33,264 bases of DNA, taken from NCBI GenBank assembly GCA_036004405.1, contig DASYRM010000071.1, forward strand, positions 1 to 33,264. The letters run 5' to 3'. The position numbers and the translations under genes are program-made. The stretch comes from DASYRM01 sp036004405. Lineage in GTDB: Bacteria; Acidobacteriota; Vicinamibacteria; Vicinamibacterales; UBA2999. Shown one piece after another: positions 23,309-31,550 of the stretch. Under the pieces are notes generated by a model. That model was not told the origin of the DNA, did not search any database, and saw only the letters and a program-made list of their open reading frames with translations. Positions within the stretch are counted from its first letter, which is position 1, and every line of letters starts with the position of its first letter.

Positions 23309-25018
23309 ATGCCGACTCGATGTGCGTGCGCCGCGGTCATGCTCGCCACCTGGCTGGCCGCGTGCGCCTCGCCACCGCCACCGGCCGCCGATCTGGTGCT
23401 GCGCAACGGGCGCCTGCTCACGATGGACGGCGCGCGTCCCGAGGCGCGGGCCCTGGCGGCGCGTGCCGGCCGCATCGTCTTCGTGGGCGCCGATGCCGAT
23501 GTGGCGCGCTACATCGGCCCGTCGACGACCACCGTCGACCTCCAGGGCCGGTTGGCGATCCCCGGCTTCATCGAAGCGCACGGCCACTTCGTCGGCCTTG
23601 GCGAGAGCAAGCTCGGCCTCGATCTGACCGGCACCACGAGCTGGCCGCAGATTGTCCAGGCCGTCGCGGGCGCGGTGGCGCGCGCCCGCCCCGGGCAGTG
23701 GATCGTGGGCAGAGGCTGGCATCAGGACAAGTGGACGGCCGTGCCGGAGCCGAACGTGGAAGGGTTCCCGACCCACGCGTCGCTCGACGCGGTCTCGCCC
23801 GACAACCCGGTGGTGCTCGTGCACGCGAGCGGCCACGGCGCCTTCGTGAATGCGAGAGCTCTGGCGCTGTCGGGGATCACGCGCGCCACGTCCAACCCGC
23901 CTGGCGGCGACATTCTGAAAGACGCCAGAGGCGAGCCGGCCGGGTTCCTGCGCGAGAACGCCGCGCAGCTGGTGAAGCGCGGCGCCGGAGAACCGGACCC
24001 GAGCGTCGCTGAAGTCGCCAGCCGCTTTCGCGACGCCCTGCGTCTCGCCGATCAGGAGGCCATCTCTAAGGGAGTGACGTCGTTCCAGGACGCCGGTGAG
24101 CCGTTCGGCACGATCGACGCGCTGCGGTCCGCCGTCGATCGGGGCGAACTGAGAGTGCGGCTGTGGGTCATGGTGCAGGGCCGCGTGGCGGAGCTGTCGG
24201 ACGCACTCGCTCGCTACAAGGCGATCGGCTACGGCAACGACATGCTGACCGTCCGGGCGATCAAGGTGTATGCCGACGGTGCGATGGGCTCGCGCGGCGC
24301 GTGGCTGCTCCAGCCCTATGCGGACACGCCGGAGAGCGTGGGCCTGCCTCGGCCCGACATGGCGACGCTGCCCCAGGTGGCGCGGCTCGCGATCGAGCAG
24401 GGGTACCAGCTGGCCGTGCACGCGATCGGCGACCGCGCCAACCGCGAGGTGCTGAACGTCTACGAGGCCGCGCTCACGGCCGCCGGGCGGCGCGGCGTCG
24501 ACCTGCGCTGGCGGATCGAGCACGCGCAGCAGCTGAACGCCGCGGACATCCCGCGCTTCGGCGCCATCGGCGTCATCGCCTCGATGCAGCCGGTACACGC
24601 CACGTCGGACGGCAGCTGGGTGGGCGAGCGGATCGGGCCGGCCCGCCTGGAGGAAGGCGCCTATGTGTGGCGGAAGCTCCTCGCGAGCGGCGCCGCGCTC
24701 GCGGTGGGCACCGACGTGCCGGTTGAGGACGTCGATCCCATCGCGAACTACTACGCCGCGGTGACCCGCAGGCTCGCCGACGGCCGCGTCCTGACCGGCG
24801 ATCAGCGGTTGACCCGCCTGGAGGCGCTGCGGGCGTTCACGCTCAACAACGCCTTCGCTGCTTTCGAAGAATCGATCAAAGGATCGCTCAGCGTGGGCAA
24901 GCTGGCCGACGTGACCGTGCTGTCGAAGGACATCACCGCGGTGCCGGACGACGAGATCCGGAGCGCCCGCGTCGTCTACACGATCGTCGGCGGCAAGGTC
25001 CGGTACGAGGCCCGCTAG
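23309..25018 (+). CDS. Lipoprotein amidohydrolase, YtcJ-like
   Basis: A 569-residue metal-dependent hydrolase of the amidohydrolase 3 group. A lipoprotein signal with Cys19 (TWLAAC) anchors it outside the cytoplasm. The urease-like beta-sandwich LVLRNGRLLTMDG leads into the TIM barrel, with metal ligands H91 and H93 (FIEAHGHF), VKVYADGAMGSRG, LAVHAIGDRANREV, WRIEHAQQL and GTDVPVE. The C-terminal Asn-rich segment FTLNNAFAAFEE and the tail KLADVTVLSKD close the sandwich. The gene follows the exonuclease by 12 bp and ends in a 4-bp convergent overlap (CTAG) with the next gene. Confidence 0.9.
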   Translation: MPTRCACAAVMLATWLAACASPPPPAADLVLRNGRLLTMDGARPEARALAARAGRIVFVGADADVARYIGPSTTTVDLQGRLAIPGFIEAHGHFVGLGESKLGLDLTGTTSWPQIVQAVAGAVARARPGQWIVGRGWHQDKWTAVPEPNVEGFPTHASLDAVSPDNPVVLVHASGHGAFVNARALALSGITRATSNPPGGDILKDARGEPAGFLRENAAQLVKRGAGEPDPSVAEVASRFRDALRLADQEAISKGVTSFQDAGEPFGTIDALRSAVDRGELRVRLWVMVQGRVAELSDALARYKAIGYGNDMLTVRAIKVYADGAMGSRGAWLLQPYADTPESVGLPRPDMATLPQVARLAIEQGYQLAVHAIGDRANREVLNVYEAALTAAGRRGVDLRWRIEHAQQLNAADIPRFGAIGVIASMQPVHATSDGSWVGERIGPARLEEGAYVWRKLLASGAALAVGTDVPVEDVDPIANYYAAVTRRLADGRVLTGDQRLTRLEALRAFTLNNAFAAFEESIKGSLSVGKLADVTVLSKDITAVPDDEIRSARVVYTIVGGKVRYEAR

Positions 25019-26292
25019 CGCATGCCGGGGACGGCGCCGTCGGAGGCGTCCATTACCATGCGCGTCAGCAGATAGAGGCGCGGCTCGATCGACGAGACGT
25101 GGACGTACTCGGCGTTGTTCGAGTGCGCGCCGAAGGACCGCAGCCCGAGACCTTCGATGACCGGCGCCGCGGTGCGCAACGCGGCGTACGACGCGTCGGT
25201 GCCGCCGCCGGTCGAGACCGTTGCCACCTTGAGCGTGCCGCCCGCCTCCGCGTAGAGCTTCTGCGCGTGCTGCGCCGCCTTGAGCGACTGCTCGCGGAAC
25301 GGCAGCGGGGGATAAAGCCGCTCGAATGTCACGTCCACGGTGGTGTCCGGGATGAGGTGCTTCGTGATCCGCTCGCGAATCGTCGCCTCGACGGCGGCGA
25401 AATCCTTGGCATCGTCGGCGCGCATGTCGCCGATGGCGCGGGCGTCGGCGGGAATGGCGTTGGGAACGCTGCCGCCGCTCACCACCGTCCAGTTCATCTT
25501 CACCGCCTTCGAAGGATTCGACAGATCGCGCATCTGCAGCAGCTGGTGCGCCAGTTCGTAGACGGCGTTGCGCCCCTGCTCGGGTGCGGCGCCGGCGTGC
25601 GACGCGCGCCCCTTCACGGTGAGGATGGCCAGCTGCACGCCGGAGGTGGCCAGCCGCACGCTCTCGTCGAGGGGGCTGCCTTCGCACGACAGCACCAGAT
25701 CGTGCTCGGCGCCGAGCGATGCGATGAGGTCACGCTCGGCCACCGAGCCGATCTCCTCGTCCGGGCTGATGAGGACCGTCACCAGCCCGTAGCGGTCGAA
25801 GGTGAGCGCTTTCAGCGCCGCGAGCGTGTGCAGGATCAGCGCCACCCCGTGCTTGTCGTCGCCGATGCCCAGTCCGTAGGCCCGGTCGCCGTCCACGCGG
25901 AACGGTTGCTGCGCCAGCATGCCGCGCTGGTAGACCGTGTCCATGTGGGCGAGCAGCAGGATGCGTTTGGTTCCGCGGCCGCGGAAGCGCGCGACGATGG
26001 TGTCGCCGACGACCTCCGGCGTGGTGGTGAACCTCGGCATGTTCGCGGCGGGTGGGACCATCTGCACGTCGCCGCCGAGCGCGCGCAGGCGGTCGGCGAT
26101 GAGCGCGCCGATGCGCCGGATGCCGTTGGCGTCGCTGCTGCCCGATTCGATGGCGACGAGATCGCGCAGCGTGTCGAGGAGCGGCTGCTTCTGTTCCCGC
26201 GCCTGCGCCCGTACGGCGTCGGGTGTCTGGGCGTGGGCGGTGCCGGCGAGTGCGACGAACAGGAGGGCGACGGCGAGTCGGCGGCGCATCAT
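25015..26292 (-). CDS. Exported M20 family peptidase (CPG2-like)
   Basis: A 425-residue zinc peptidase with a signal peptide (RRLAVALLFVALAGTAHAQ). Motifs: LLLAHMDTVYQRG (first zinc His and Asp), YGLGIGDDKHG (bridging Asp), ISPDEEIGS (catalytic and metal Glu) and RASHAGAAPEQGRN in the lid domain. The arrangement is that of glutamate carboxypeptidase-type M20 enzymes. The start at 26292 (tandem ATG ATG) is chosen because the signal peptide begins there. It lies 23 bp after the lipocalin-like gene, so the two are probably one operon. Confidence 0.88.
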   Translation of the reverse strand: MMRRRLAVALLFVALAGTAHAQTPDAVRAQAREQKQPLLDTLRDLVAIESGSSDANGIRRIGALIADRLRALGGDVQMVPPAANMPRFTTTPEVVGDTIVARFRGRGTKRILLLAHMDTVYQRGMLAQQPFRVDGDRAYGLGIGDDKHGVALILHTLAALKALTFDRYGLVTVLISPDEEIGSVAERDLIASLGAEHDLVLSCEGSPLDESVRLATSGVQLAILTVKGRASHAGAAPEQGRNAVYELAHQLLQMRDLSNPSKAVKMNWTVVSGGSVPNAIPADARAIGDMRADDAKDFAAVEATIRERITKHLIPDTTVDVTFERLYPPLPFREQSLKAAQHAQKLYAEAGGTLKVATVSTGGGTDASYAALRTAAPVIEGLGLRSFGAHSNNAEYVHVSSIEPRLYLLTRMVMDASDGAVPGMR

Positions 26293-26315
26293 GACAGTGT
26301 CCTCAACGTCTTCTC

Positions 26316-26891
26316 TCAGCGTGCGGTCAGCTCGGGCCGCGCCGGCACGCGCTCCCACAGCAGCTTCCGCTCCACCACCGGCGCGCGGAACTCGCTCGGG
26401 TCCACTTTCAGTACCAGGTGATTGGCGTCCTGGAAGGTGAACCAGCGCTTGCGATCCCGGCCGATCAGATTCGGGATCCGCTCGATCTCCATGTGGTGCA
26501 CGACGGAGCCTTCCTTCGCATTCACGCGGAACGTGCCGCAGTAGGCGCCCAGTCCGGTAATACTCGCGACCGCTTCCTCTGGCGTCGGCGTGGTCTCGGA
26601 CTTCCAGGCGGTGCGCGTCGGGTCCATCGCGATGTAACAGGTCATGCCGGTGTCGGAGTAGAAGATGTACGCGGTGGTGCGCGGGTCCGGCCGCGACGTC
26701 CCGTCCGCAAACGACACCGTGCGATCGACGAGACGCCACATGCCCACGAGGCGCCGGGCCGCGGACATATCATCCACCTTCGCCGAGGCTCCGGCGGACA
26801 AGTCCGCCGATTGCGCGTCTGCACGCGCGCCTCCCAACAAGAGCAGAGCCACGGCCATCGCCTGCGTGGCCCGAATCGAACGTCCAGTCAT
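26316..26891 (-). CDS. Exported lipocalin-like domain protein
   Basis: A 191-residue protein with a signal peptide (MAVALLLLGGARADAQ). The body starts with LVGMWRLVDRTVSFADG and continues YIFYSDTGMTCYIAMD and HHMEIERIPNLIG, matching the lipocalin_5-like family (beta-barrel with an initial GxW). It probably binds a small ligand in the periplasm; the ligand is unknown. A ribosome-binding site GGAGACGGGAAG precedes the ATG. It is the first gene of the minus-strand pair. Confidence 0.8.
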   Translation of the reverse strand: MTGRSIRATQAMAVALLLLGGARADAQSADLSAGASAKVDDMSAARRLVGMWRLVDRTVSFADGTSRPDPRTTAYIFYSDTGMTCYIAMDPTRTAWKSETTPTPEEAVASITGLGAYCGTFRVNAKEGSVVHHMEIERIPNLIGRDRKRWFTFQDANHLVLKVDPSEFRAPVVERKLLWERVPARPELTAR

Positions 26892-26931
26892 GTGCTTCCC
26901 GTCTCCTGCAGCGGAAACATAACCCGATCGG

Positions 26932-26943
26932 GTGTCCCGCTTC
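26932..26943. promoter_or_regulatory. Perfect 12-bp palindrome between divergent genes
   Basis: acccgatcgggt lies in the 82-bp gap between the lipocalin-like gene and the sugar dehydrogenase gene, 31 bp before the latter's ATG. Its position suggests an operator shared by the divergent units, but GC-rich genomes produce such palindromes by chance. Confidence 0.25.
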
Positions 26944-26973
26944 CGCGCGTCGTGTGTTAGTGTCCGATCGCTT

Positions 26974-28191
26974 ATGAGGAAGCGTACTGTGTTTCTTTGT
27001 GCCGTCGCGTCAGCCGCAGCGCTCTGGCTTTCCCTGCCGCTCGGCGCTCAGACGGCCGCCCAGACGTTCGACACCGCGACTGGCCAGAAGATCAAGGTCA
27101 CCGAGATCGCCGGCGGCCTCGTGCACCCGTACAGCCTGGCGTTCCCGGACGCGCGCACGGTGCTCGTGGCGGAACGCAACGGGCGGCTGCGCGTGATCAA
27201 GGACGGCGTGCTGCAGCCGAAGCCCGCGTGGGAAGCGCCGCCGCCTCCGGCCGGATCGCCCGCGACGGCGGCCTCGGAGACCTTGCACTTCATCGCGCTG
27301 CACCCGGCGTTCGCCCAGAATCACCGGATCTACCTCTCGTTTCCGAAGTACGGACCGAAGGGGAGCACGATGGCCGTCGGCTTCGGCATCTGGGCCAACG
27401 ACGAGCTCCGCGAATTCACAGAGATCTTCGCGGCCGAGGCCTGGGGCACGTTCGGCGCGAATCCGGGACGCATGATGTTCCTGCGCGACGGCACGCTGCT
27501 GCTCACGGTTGGCGATCGCGACGGCTTGTGCTGCAACGGCTCCGAAGATACGAGCGAGCGCATGCGGGCGCAGGACCTGAGCAACGACTTCGGCAAGATT
27601 CTGCGGATTCGCGACAACGGCAGCATTCCGCCCGACAACCCGTTCGTCGGCCGCGCCGGCGCGCGCCCGGAAATCTATACGTACGGCAATCGCAACGCCT
27701 ACGGGCTCGCGTACCACCCAGACACAGGCGAACTGTGGGAGTCCGAGATCGGCCCGTTGGGTGGTGACGAGATCAACGTCCTGCAGCCTGGACACAACTA
27801 CGGCTGGCCGCTCGTGTCCACCGGCCGCAACTACACCGGCACAACGGTCTCGAACATTCCCTGGCACCGCGACGGCATGGACGACGCGCGCATGTCGTGG
27901 ATCCCGTCGATCAGCCCGTCGGGGCTCATCTTCTACGCCGGCGATCGGTTCAAGGGCTGGAAGAACAGCGCGTTCCTCGGCGCGCTCAACGGTAAGGCGC
28001 TGTGGCGCGTGTCGTTCGGCAATCCGAAGCCGCAACAGGCGGAGCAGCGCGAAGTGCTGCTCGCCTCGCTCAACGTGCGCGTGCGCGACGTGCAGCAGGG
28101 GCCCGATGGCAATCTCTACCTCACCACCGAGCTCGAATCAGGCGGCGCGCGGCCCAACGGCACCGTGCTGCGCATCGAGCCAGCGCCGTAA
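26974..28191 (+). CDS. PQQ-dependent sugar dehydrogenase-like protein (exported)
   Basis: A 405-residue exported beta-propeller protein of the soluble glucose/sorbosone dehydrogenase family. The signal peptide ends near SLPLGAQ. Propeller motifs: AGGLVHPYSLAFPD, VLVAERNGRLRVI, LHFIALHPAFAQNHRIYL, GKILRIRDNGSIPPDNPF, YTYGNRNAYGLAYHP, LWESEIGPLGGDEIN, GHNYGWPLVSTGRNY. These are typical cofactor- and substrate-contact regions of the family. The start at 26974 rather than an upstream GTG places the signal peptide at the N-terminus. Confidence 0.9.
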   Translation: MRKRTVFLCAVASAAALWLSLPLGAQTAAQTFDTATGQKIKVTEIAGGLVHPYSLAFPDARTVLVAERNGRLRVIKDGVLQPKPAWEAPPPPAGSPATAASETLHFIALHPAFAQNHRIYLSFPKYGPKGSTMAVGFGIWANDELREFTEIFAAEAWGTFGANPGRMMFLRDGTLLLTVGDRDGLCCNGSEDTSERMRAQDLSNDFGKILRIRDNGSIPPDNPFVGRAGARPEIYTYGNRNAYGLAYHPDTGELWESEIGPLGGDEINVLQPGHNYGWPLVSTGRNYTGTTVSNIPWHRDGMDDARMSWIPSISPSGLIFYAGDRFKGWKNSAFLGALNGKALWRVSFGNPKPQQAEQREVLLASLNVRVRDVQQGPDGNLYLTTELESGGARPNGTVLRIEPAP

Positions 28192-28204
28192 TCCACGATC
28201 GTGG

Positions 28205-28224
28205 GGGCCGCCTTCAGGCGGCCC
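28205..28224. repeat. Palindromic repeat downstream of the sugar dehydrogenase
   Basis: gggccgcc-ttca-ggcggccc is preceded by cgatcgtgg, and belongs to the gtacgtggg...ttca family in imuB, dnaE2 and at 17003-17022. It lies 14 bp after the stop codon, so it may serve as a terminator hairpin, although no T-run follows. A second imperfect hairpin (gtatcg 28241-28246 / cgatac 28258-28263) lies between it and the next start. Confidence 0.7.
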
Positions 28225-28289
28225 GTATACCTAAAGCGGGGTATCGGGGCGCGCCCGCGATACGCGGGGTCCTACAATCGCGGTTAGTC

Positions 28290-29225
28290 ATGCGCGCATC
28301 GAGAGGCCTCGTGAAACGTGCTGTCATCGTAGTGGCGCTGGCCGTGGCGCCCGTCGGCGCCCAAGTGACGCCCCAGAGCTCGACCAACCATTCAGCCGCC
28401 GCCGTCAAGACGATGCCGCCCGAGGGCAAGTACGCGCCGCCGCGGACGCCGGACGGCCAGCCCGATATCTCGGGGCTGTGGGTCAACTTCGACGACACGC
28501 CCTTCGAGGCGAGCGGGCCGGGACGCCGTCCGTCCGACATCAATCCGCCGGAGCACTGGGCCGACTTCGACAGCCCGGTCAGCGCCAGACGGCGCTCGAT
28601 GGTGACCGATCCGCCCGACGGCCTGGTGCCGATCCTGCCGGCCGCAGAAGCCAAACGCGACGACAACTTCGCGCACGTCGGCCAGGACTGGATCTACGAG
28701 ACGCCGTGGGTACGTTGCATCACGCGCGGGGTGCCGGGCGGCATGTTCCCCGCGCAGTACAACAACGGCTACACCATCCACCAGTCGCCCGGCTACGTGG
28801 TGATCTCCTACGAGATGATCCACGACTCCCGCATCATTCCGCTCGACGGCCGCCCGCACCTCGATGCGAAGATCCGGCAGTGGAACGGCGACTCGCGCGG
28901 CCGCTGGGAAGGCAACACGCTGGTCATCGACACCACCAACTACAACAACAAAGGGATGATTGCGACCAGCGCCGCCTCGGGTCGCGCGCGCGGCGTGGCC
29001 ACCAGCGAGCAGATGCACGTCACCGAGCGCCTCACGCCGCTCGACAAGGACACGCTGAAGTACGAGGTGACGGTGACCGACCCCAAGAACTTCTCGAAGT
29101 CCTGGTCGGTGATGATGCCGCTCAACCGCGACGAGAAGTACCTGATGCTCGAGTACGCCTGCCACGAGGGCAACATGTCGCTGCCCAACGAGCTCAAGGC
29201 CGGCAAAGTCGCGCAGGCGAAGTAG
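28290..29225 (+). CDS. Exported protein of unknown function, Acidobacteria-type
   Basis: A 311-residue protein with a signal peptide (VIVVALAVAPVGAQ). Conserved-looking segments: PDGQPDISGLWVNFDDTPF, WVRCITRGVPGGMFP, YVVISYEMIHDSRIIPLDGR, SRGRWEGNTLVIDTTNYN and LEYACHEGNMSLPNEL. These are shared by a large family of exported proteins in Acidobacteriota with no known activity. It ends 12 bp before the first attC-like site of block 2, but its high GC and genome-typical family argue that it is resident DNA rather than a cassette. Confidence 0.7.
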   Translation: MRASRGLVKRAVIVVALAVAPVGAQVTPQSSTNHSAAAVKTMPPEGKYAPPRTPDGQPDISGLWVNFDDTPFEASGPGRRPSDINPPEHWADFDSPVSARRRSMVTDPPDGLVPILPAAEAKRDDNFAHVGQDWIYETPWVRCITRGVPGGMFPAQYNNGYTIHQSPGYVVISYEMIHDSRIIPLDGRPHLDAKIRQWNGDSRGRWEGNTLVIDTTNYNNKGMIATSAASGRARGVATSEQMHVTERLTPLDKDTLKYEVTVTDPKNFSKSWSVMMPLNRDEKYLMLEYACHEGNMSLPNELKAGKVAQAK

Positions 29226-29236
29226 GCCCTCGCCAG

Positions 29237-29302
29237 GTCTAACCCGCGCGCGGCGTTTACTCGTTCGATGGGATAGGCCGCTCGGTCTACTATTTGTTAG
29301 GC
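29237..29302 (+). repeat. First attC-like site of cassette block 2
   Basis: gtctaac (29237-29243) fits RYYYAAC and gttaggc (29296-29302) fits GTTRRRY. Between them the arms pair only partially (cgcgcgcggc with ggccgctcgg), so the fold is weaker than at later sites. It marks the left edge of the block, right after the resident gene. Confidence 0.6.
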
Positions 29303-29344
29303 GCCTGACAGAGCCGCTCGCGGCTGAGCGGCAAGGCGTTAGGC
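29303..29344 (+). repeat. Compact attC-like unit with no gene (empty cassette)
   Basis: Between the right cores at 29296-29302 and 29338-29344 lie only 42 bp: gcctgac (left-core-like), a short stem gccgct/agcggc and gttaggc. No reading frame fits. The right arm cgcggctgagcggcaaggc is the same as in other attC-like sites of the window. It looks like a cassette reduced to its recombination site. Confidence 0.6.
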
Positions 29345-29361
29345 AGCACTATTCTTGACGC

Positions 29362-30138
29362 ATGGAGACGGCGCAGCTTTTCTTTAGAGCAGGAAGACTT
29401 CGAAATCGAGAGGGAGCGGAAGACAAACTCCAGGGGTACCTTGCGGCCCTCTCCCACAACGGCCAAATTCTCGGCGAGCACTCGCCGATGGCGAAAATGC
29501 GAGGTGGATACCTCGTTGTAGTAAGCCTGCCCAGAAACGACGCGCTGGATGCGCGTTCGGATAATAAGTGGGTCCGCCGCGCTCTTCGACAGCTTCTGGC
29601 GGTTGGCATTCAGCAGCCAATGATTCGGCGGCTGGGCCGTGAGCCTGAGAGTCGGTTGCCGTGCGCTTGCCGACGACGGCCATTCCTGGTGTTGTTTGCA
29701 CACTTCCTGTCAGATGAATCACCAATTCGGTGCGGCGGCTGCTTTGGGCCGATCCCCCTTTACACCACTCCCAGCCTCGATGGTTCCGGCACTCACCAAG
29801 GGCTACTGTCCTGGCAGGCAACGTATCAGGCGATGGATTGGCTGCACATCGGGAATGGTGCGGGCGAGCGCTACGGACATGAACAGATGGCGCGACACGA
29901 TAGCGCTCTGTCGAAAGAGGGCCGTGACCTCGCCAAACGCCTCGAGAAACGCATGCGGCGCCCCGTCTTCTACTACCTGATGAAACATTACGGACTTAGT
30001 GACCGAAAGGAGCGCGAGCGCCGATGCCCTTCCTGCAAGCGCGCATGGCTCCTGCCAGAGCGACTACACAAAATCTTTGACTTCAGCTGCACTCGCTGTC
30101 GACTGTTGTCGAACGTCGCCTTTGACGTGAGAATGTGA
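29362..30138 (+). CDS. DUF2310 family zinc-ribbon protein
   Basis: A 258-residue soluble protein. The C-terminal ribbon CPSCKRAWLLPERLHKIFDF followed by CTRCRLLSNVAFD matches the end of DUF2310 (Zn-ribbon-containing, possibly nucleic-acid-binding) proteins. A central CACRRRPFLVLFAHFL and a second cysteine pair CGGCFGPIPLY also fit the family. Function is unknown. It starts 18 bp after a right core and ends 6 bp before the left core of the next attC, so it fills one cassette. No separate promoter is evident. Confidence 0.8.
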   Translation: METAQLFFRAGRLRNREGAEDKLQGYLAALSHNGQILGEHSPMAKMRGGYLVVVSLPRNDALDARSDNKWVRRALRQLLAVGIQQPMIRRLGREPESRLPCACRRRPFLVLFAHFLSDESPIRCGGCFGPIPLYTTPSLDGSGTHQGLLSWQATYQAMDWLHIGNGAGERYGHEQMARHDSALSKEGRDLAKRLEKRMRRPVFYYLMKHYGLSDRKERERRCPSCKRAWLLPERLHKIFDFSCTRCRLLSNVAFDVRM

Positions 30139-30143
30139 GTGCT

Positions 30144-30233
30144 GTCTAACCAGCGATTGGAGCCGACGGCGGCGATTGCCTGTGGCACAAGTCGCGCGAC
30201 TGAGCCGCCGCGGCTCAATCGCAAACGTTAGGC
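30144..30233 (+). repeat. attC site, best preserved in the window
   Basis: gtctaac (30144-30150) and gttaggc (30227-30233) are the outer cores. The left arm 30153-30173 reads gcgattg-G-agccg-A-cggcggc, and the right arm 30204-30222 is the exact reverse complement of gcgattg-agccg-cggcggc. This gives 19 perfectly paired bases with two extrahelical bases (G30160, A30166) on one side only. Conserved cores plus asymmetric bulges in otherwise unconserved arms are the defining features of integron attC sites. Confidence 0.85.
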
Positions 30234-30249
30234 ACACGCAAGGGAGAGG

Positions 30250-30675
30250 ATGATGGCGTCAGGGATCTACGGAGTTCTCCTCGGCATTGCGTTTGTAGTG
30301 TTCACCAAGCTTGTGCCGCAGCCGATCGGGTCGGTCATCCTCTGGGCCTTCTTCGGCGTGCAGCTGTCGTGGGGGGCAGTGACCTGTTGGCGCCGCACCG
30401 GCCTTCCGTTCGCGAGCGCGGCGCTGATCACGGGCGCGATGATGTCGACATGCGCTCTCATTCTCGCCGTAGTCGGCCATCCGTATCCGAGGTGGCCTCC
30501 GGAATCGTGGGTGCTGTTCGGTGGTGGCGCCGTCCTCGGCCCGCTGTTTCTGTTCATTGAATCGCGAGTGAATCGAGCCAAGTGGAAGCAGTGGGCGCAG
30601 CACATGGAACGCCAGCGCGTGTGGGACATCGTGACCGGGCGCCACTTTCCGAAACTTCGGAACGGCGGTGCCTAA
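30250..30675 (+). CDS. Hypothetical four-helix membrane protein
   Basis: A 141-residue protein with about four hydrophobic segments (IYGVLLGIAFVVFTKLV, IGSVILWAFFGVQLSW, AALITGAMMSTCALILAVVG, WVLFGGGAVLGPLFLFI) and a basic cytoplasmic tail. No family is recognised. A strong ribosome-binding site (GGGAGAGG) precedes the tandem ATG ATG at 30250. The stop codon TAA lies inside the left core gcctaac of the next attC, a classical cassette layout. Confidence 0.7.
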   Translation: MMASGIYGVLLGIAFVVFTKLVPQPIGSVILWAFFGVQLSWGAVTCWRRTGLPFASAALITGAMMSTCALILAVVGHPYPRWPPESWVLFGGGAVLGPLFLFIESRVNRAKWKQWAQHMERQRVWDIVTGRHFPKLRNGGA

Positions 30676-30755
30676 CAGGCGCTTTGCAGCCGGCGGCGCG
30701 GGCGCCTTTCCTTCGGTGGACATCACGCGCCGCGGCTGAGCCGCGGGCGCTAGGC
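30670..30755 (+). repeat. attC site after the membrane-protein gene
   Basis: gcctaac (30670-30676) contains the preceding stop. The right core gctaggc (30749-30755) has one mismatch to GTTRRRY. The left arm agccg-g-cggcgcg pairs with the right arm cgcgccgcggct, leaving one bulged G. Length is 86 bp. Confidence 0.75.
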
Positions 30756-30812
30756 GACTTGAGTTCGATTCGATCTCGCTTGAGAGGCGAAGTCACGGCG
30801 CCAGGATTACCC

Positions 30813-31550
30813 ATGAAGCATCCCAGCGGCATCCCGGAGAAGATCGTCAGAAAGGTCGTGGCTCGACGTGGACGGCTGCATGCCTTCGAGAGCATCCAGG
30901 CTTGTCGTACCGCATTGGTAGTCATTGACCTCGACACGGCGACTGTTGGCGCGAACGAGGAGTGTCAACGGCTGGTGCCGCGCGTGAACGCGGTGGCGTC
31001 AGCCGTTCGGAGCACTGGCGGCGTTGTGGCATGGGTCACGTCACACATGCTTGCCATGCCGAGGAACTTTGCAGCGATTCTCGGCGACGAACTGGCGACG
31101 AAGTACTTCAACGATGGTCAGCCGAACGCAGCCGGCACGACTCTCTGGAACGAACTCGACACAGCACCCCATGATCTGATCGCGATCAAGGCCGGAGCGA
31201 GCGCGTTCTTTCCGGGCAAGTGCGACTTGAAGGAACGGCTCGATGTTCTCGGAATCGACACCCTCCTGATAGCCGGTGCGGTCACGAACGTTTGCTGTGA
31301 ATCGTCAGCTCGGGATGCCGTCGAACTCGACTATAGGGTAATCATGGTGTCCGACGTGTTGTCGGGGCACGCACATGGCCTGCATGAGGCCACGCTGGCG
31401 ACGTTTTACCGAATATTCGGCGACGTCCGACCAAGCGGCGAGGTCATCGACCTCCTCTGCGCGGCGTTGCCTGAACAGGCCGCTGCAGCCGACGAGCGGC
31501 GGGCGAGAACAGGCTGGAGCCAACCGCCGGTGACCGCCGATCGGGGCTGA
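30813..31550 (+). CDS. Isochorismatase-family cysteine hydrolase
   Basis: A 245-residue alpha/beta hydrolase of the isochorismatase/nicotinamidase superfamily. The catalytic triad is visible: D39 in LVVIDLD, K126 in AIKAGASAFF, and C161 in GAVTNVCCESSARDA. SGHAHGLHEATLATFYRIFG matches the usual C-terminal helix. The substrate (amide, ureido acid or isochorismate) cannot be told. The ATG at 30813 is used because upstream in-frame codons run into the preceding attC. The last 27 codons lie in the following attC, so the C-terminus is cassette-end sequence. Confidence 0.88.
   Translation: MKHPSGIPEKIVRKVVARRGRLHAFESIQACRTALVVIDLDTATVGANEECQRLVPRVNAVASAVRSTGGVVAWVTSHMLAMPRNFAAILGDELATKYFNDGQPNAAGTTLWNELDTAPHDLIAIKAGASAFFPGKCDLKERLDVLGIDTLLIAGAVTNVCCESSARDAVELDYRVIMVSDVLSGHAHGLHEATLATFYRIFGDVRPSGEVIDLLCAALPEQAAAADERRARTGWSQPPVTADRG

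Noticed and set aside
22568..25687. 1039-codon minus-strand reading frame opposite the exonuclease and amidohydrolase genes
   Set aside because: Typical high-GC antisense frame rich in Arg, Ala, His and Gln, with no domain motifs; the plus strand encodes complete recognised enzymes.
28290..29225. Treating the exported protein before 29237 as the first cassette of block 2
   Set aside because: It is followed by an attC-like site, but has a signal peptide, high GC and a family typical of the resident genome, and there is no right core upstream of it.
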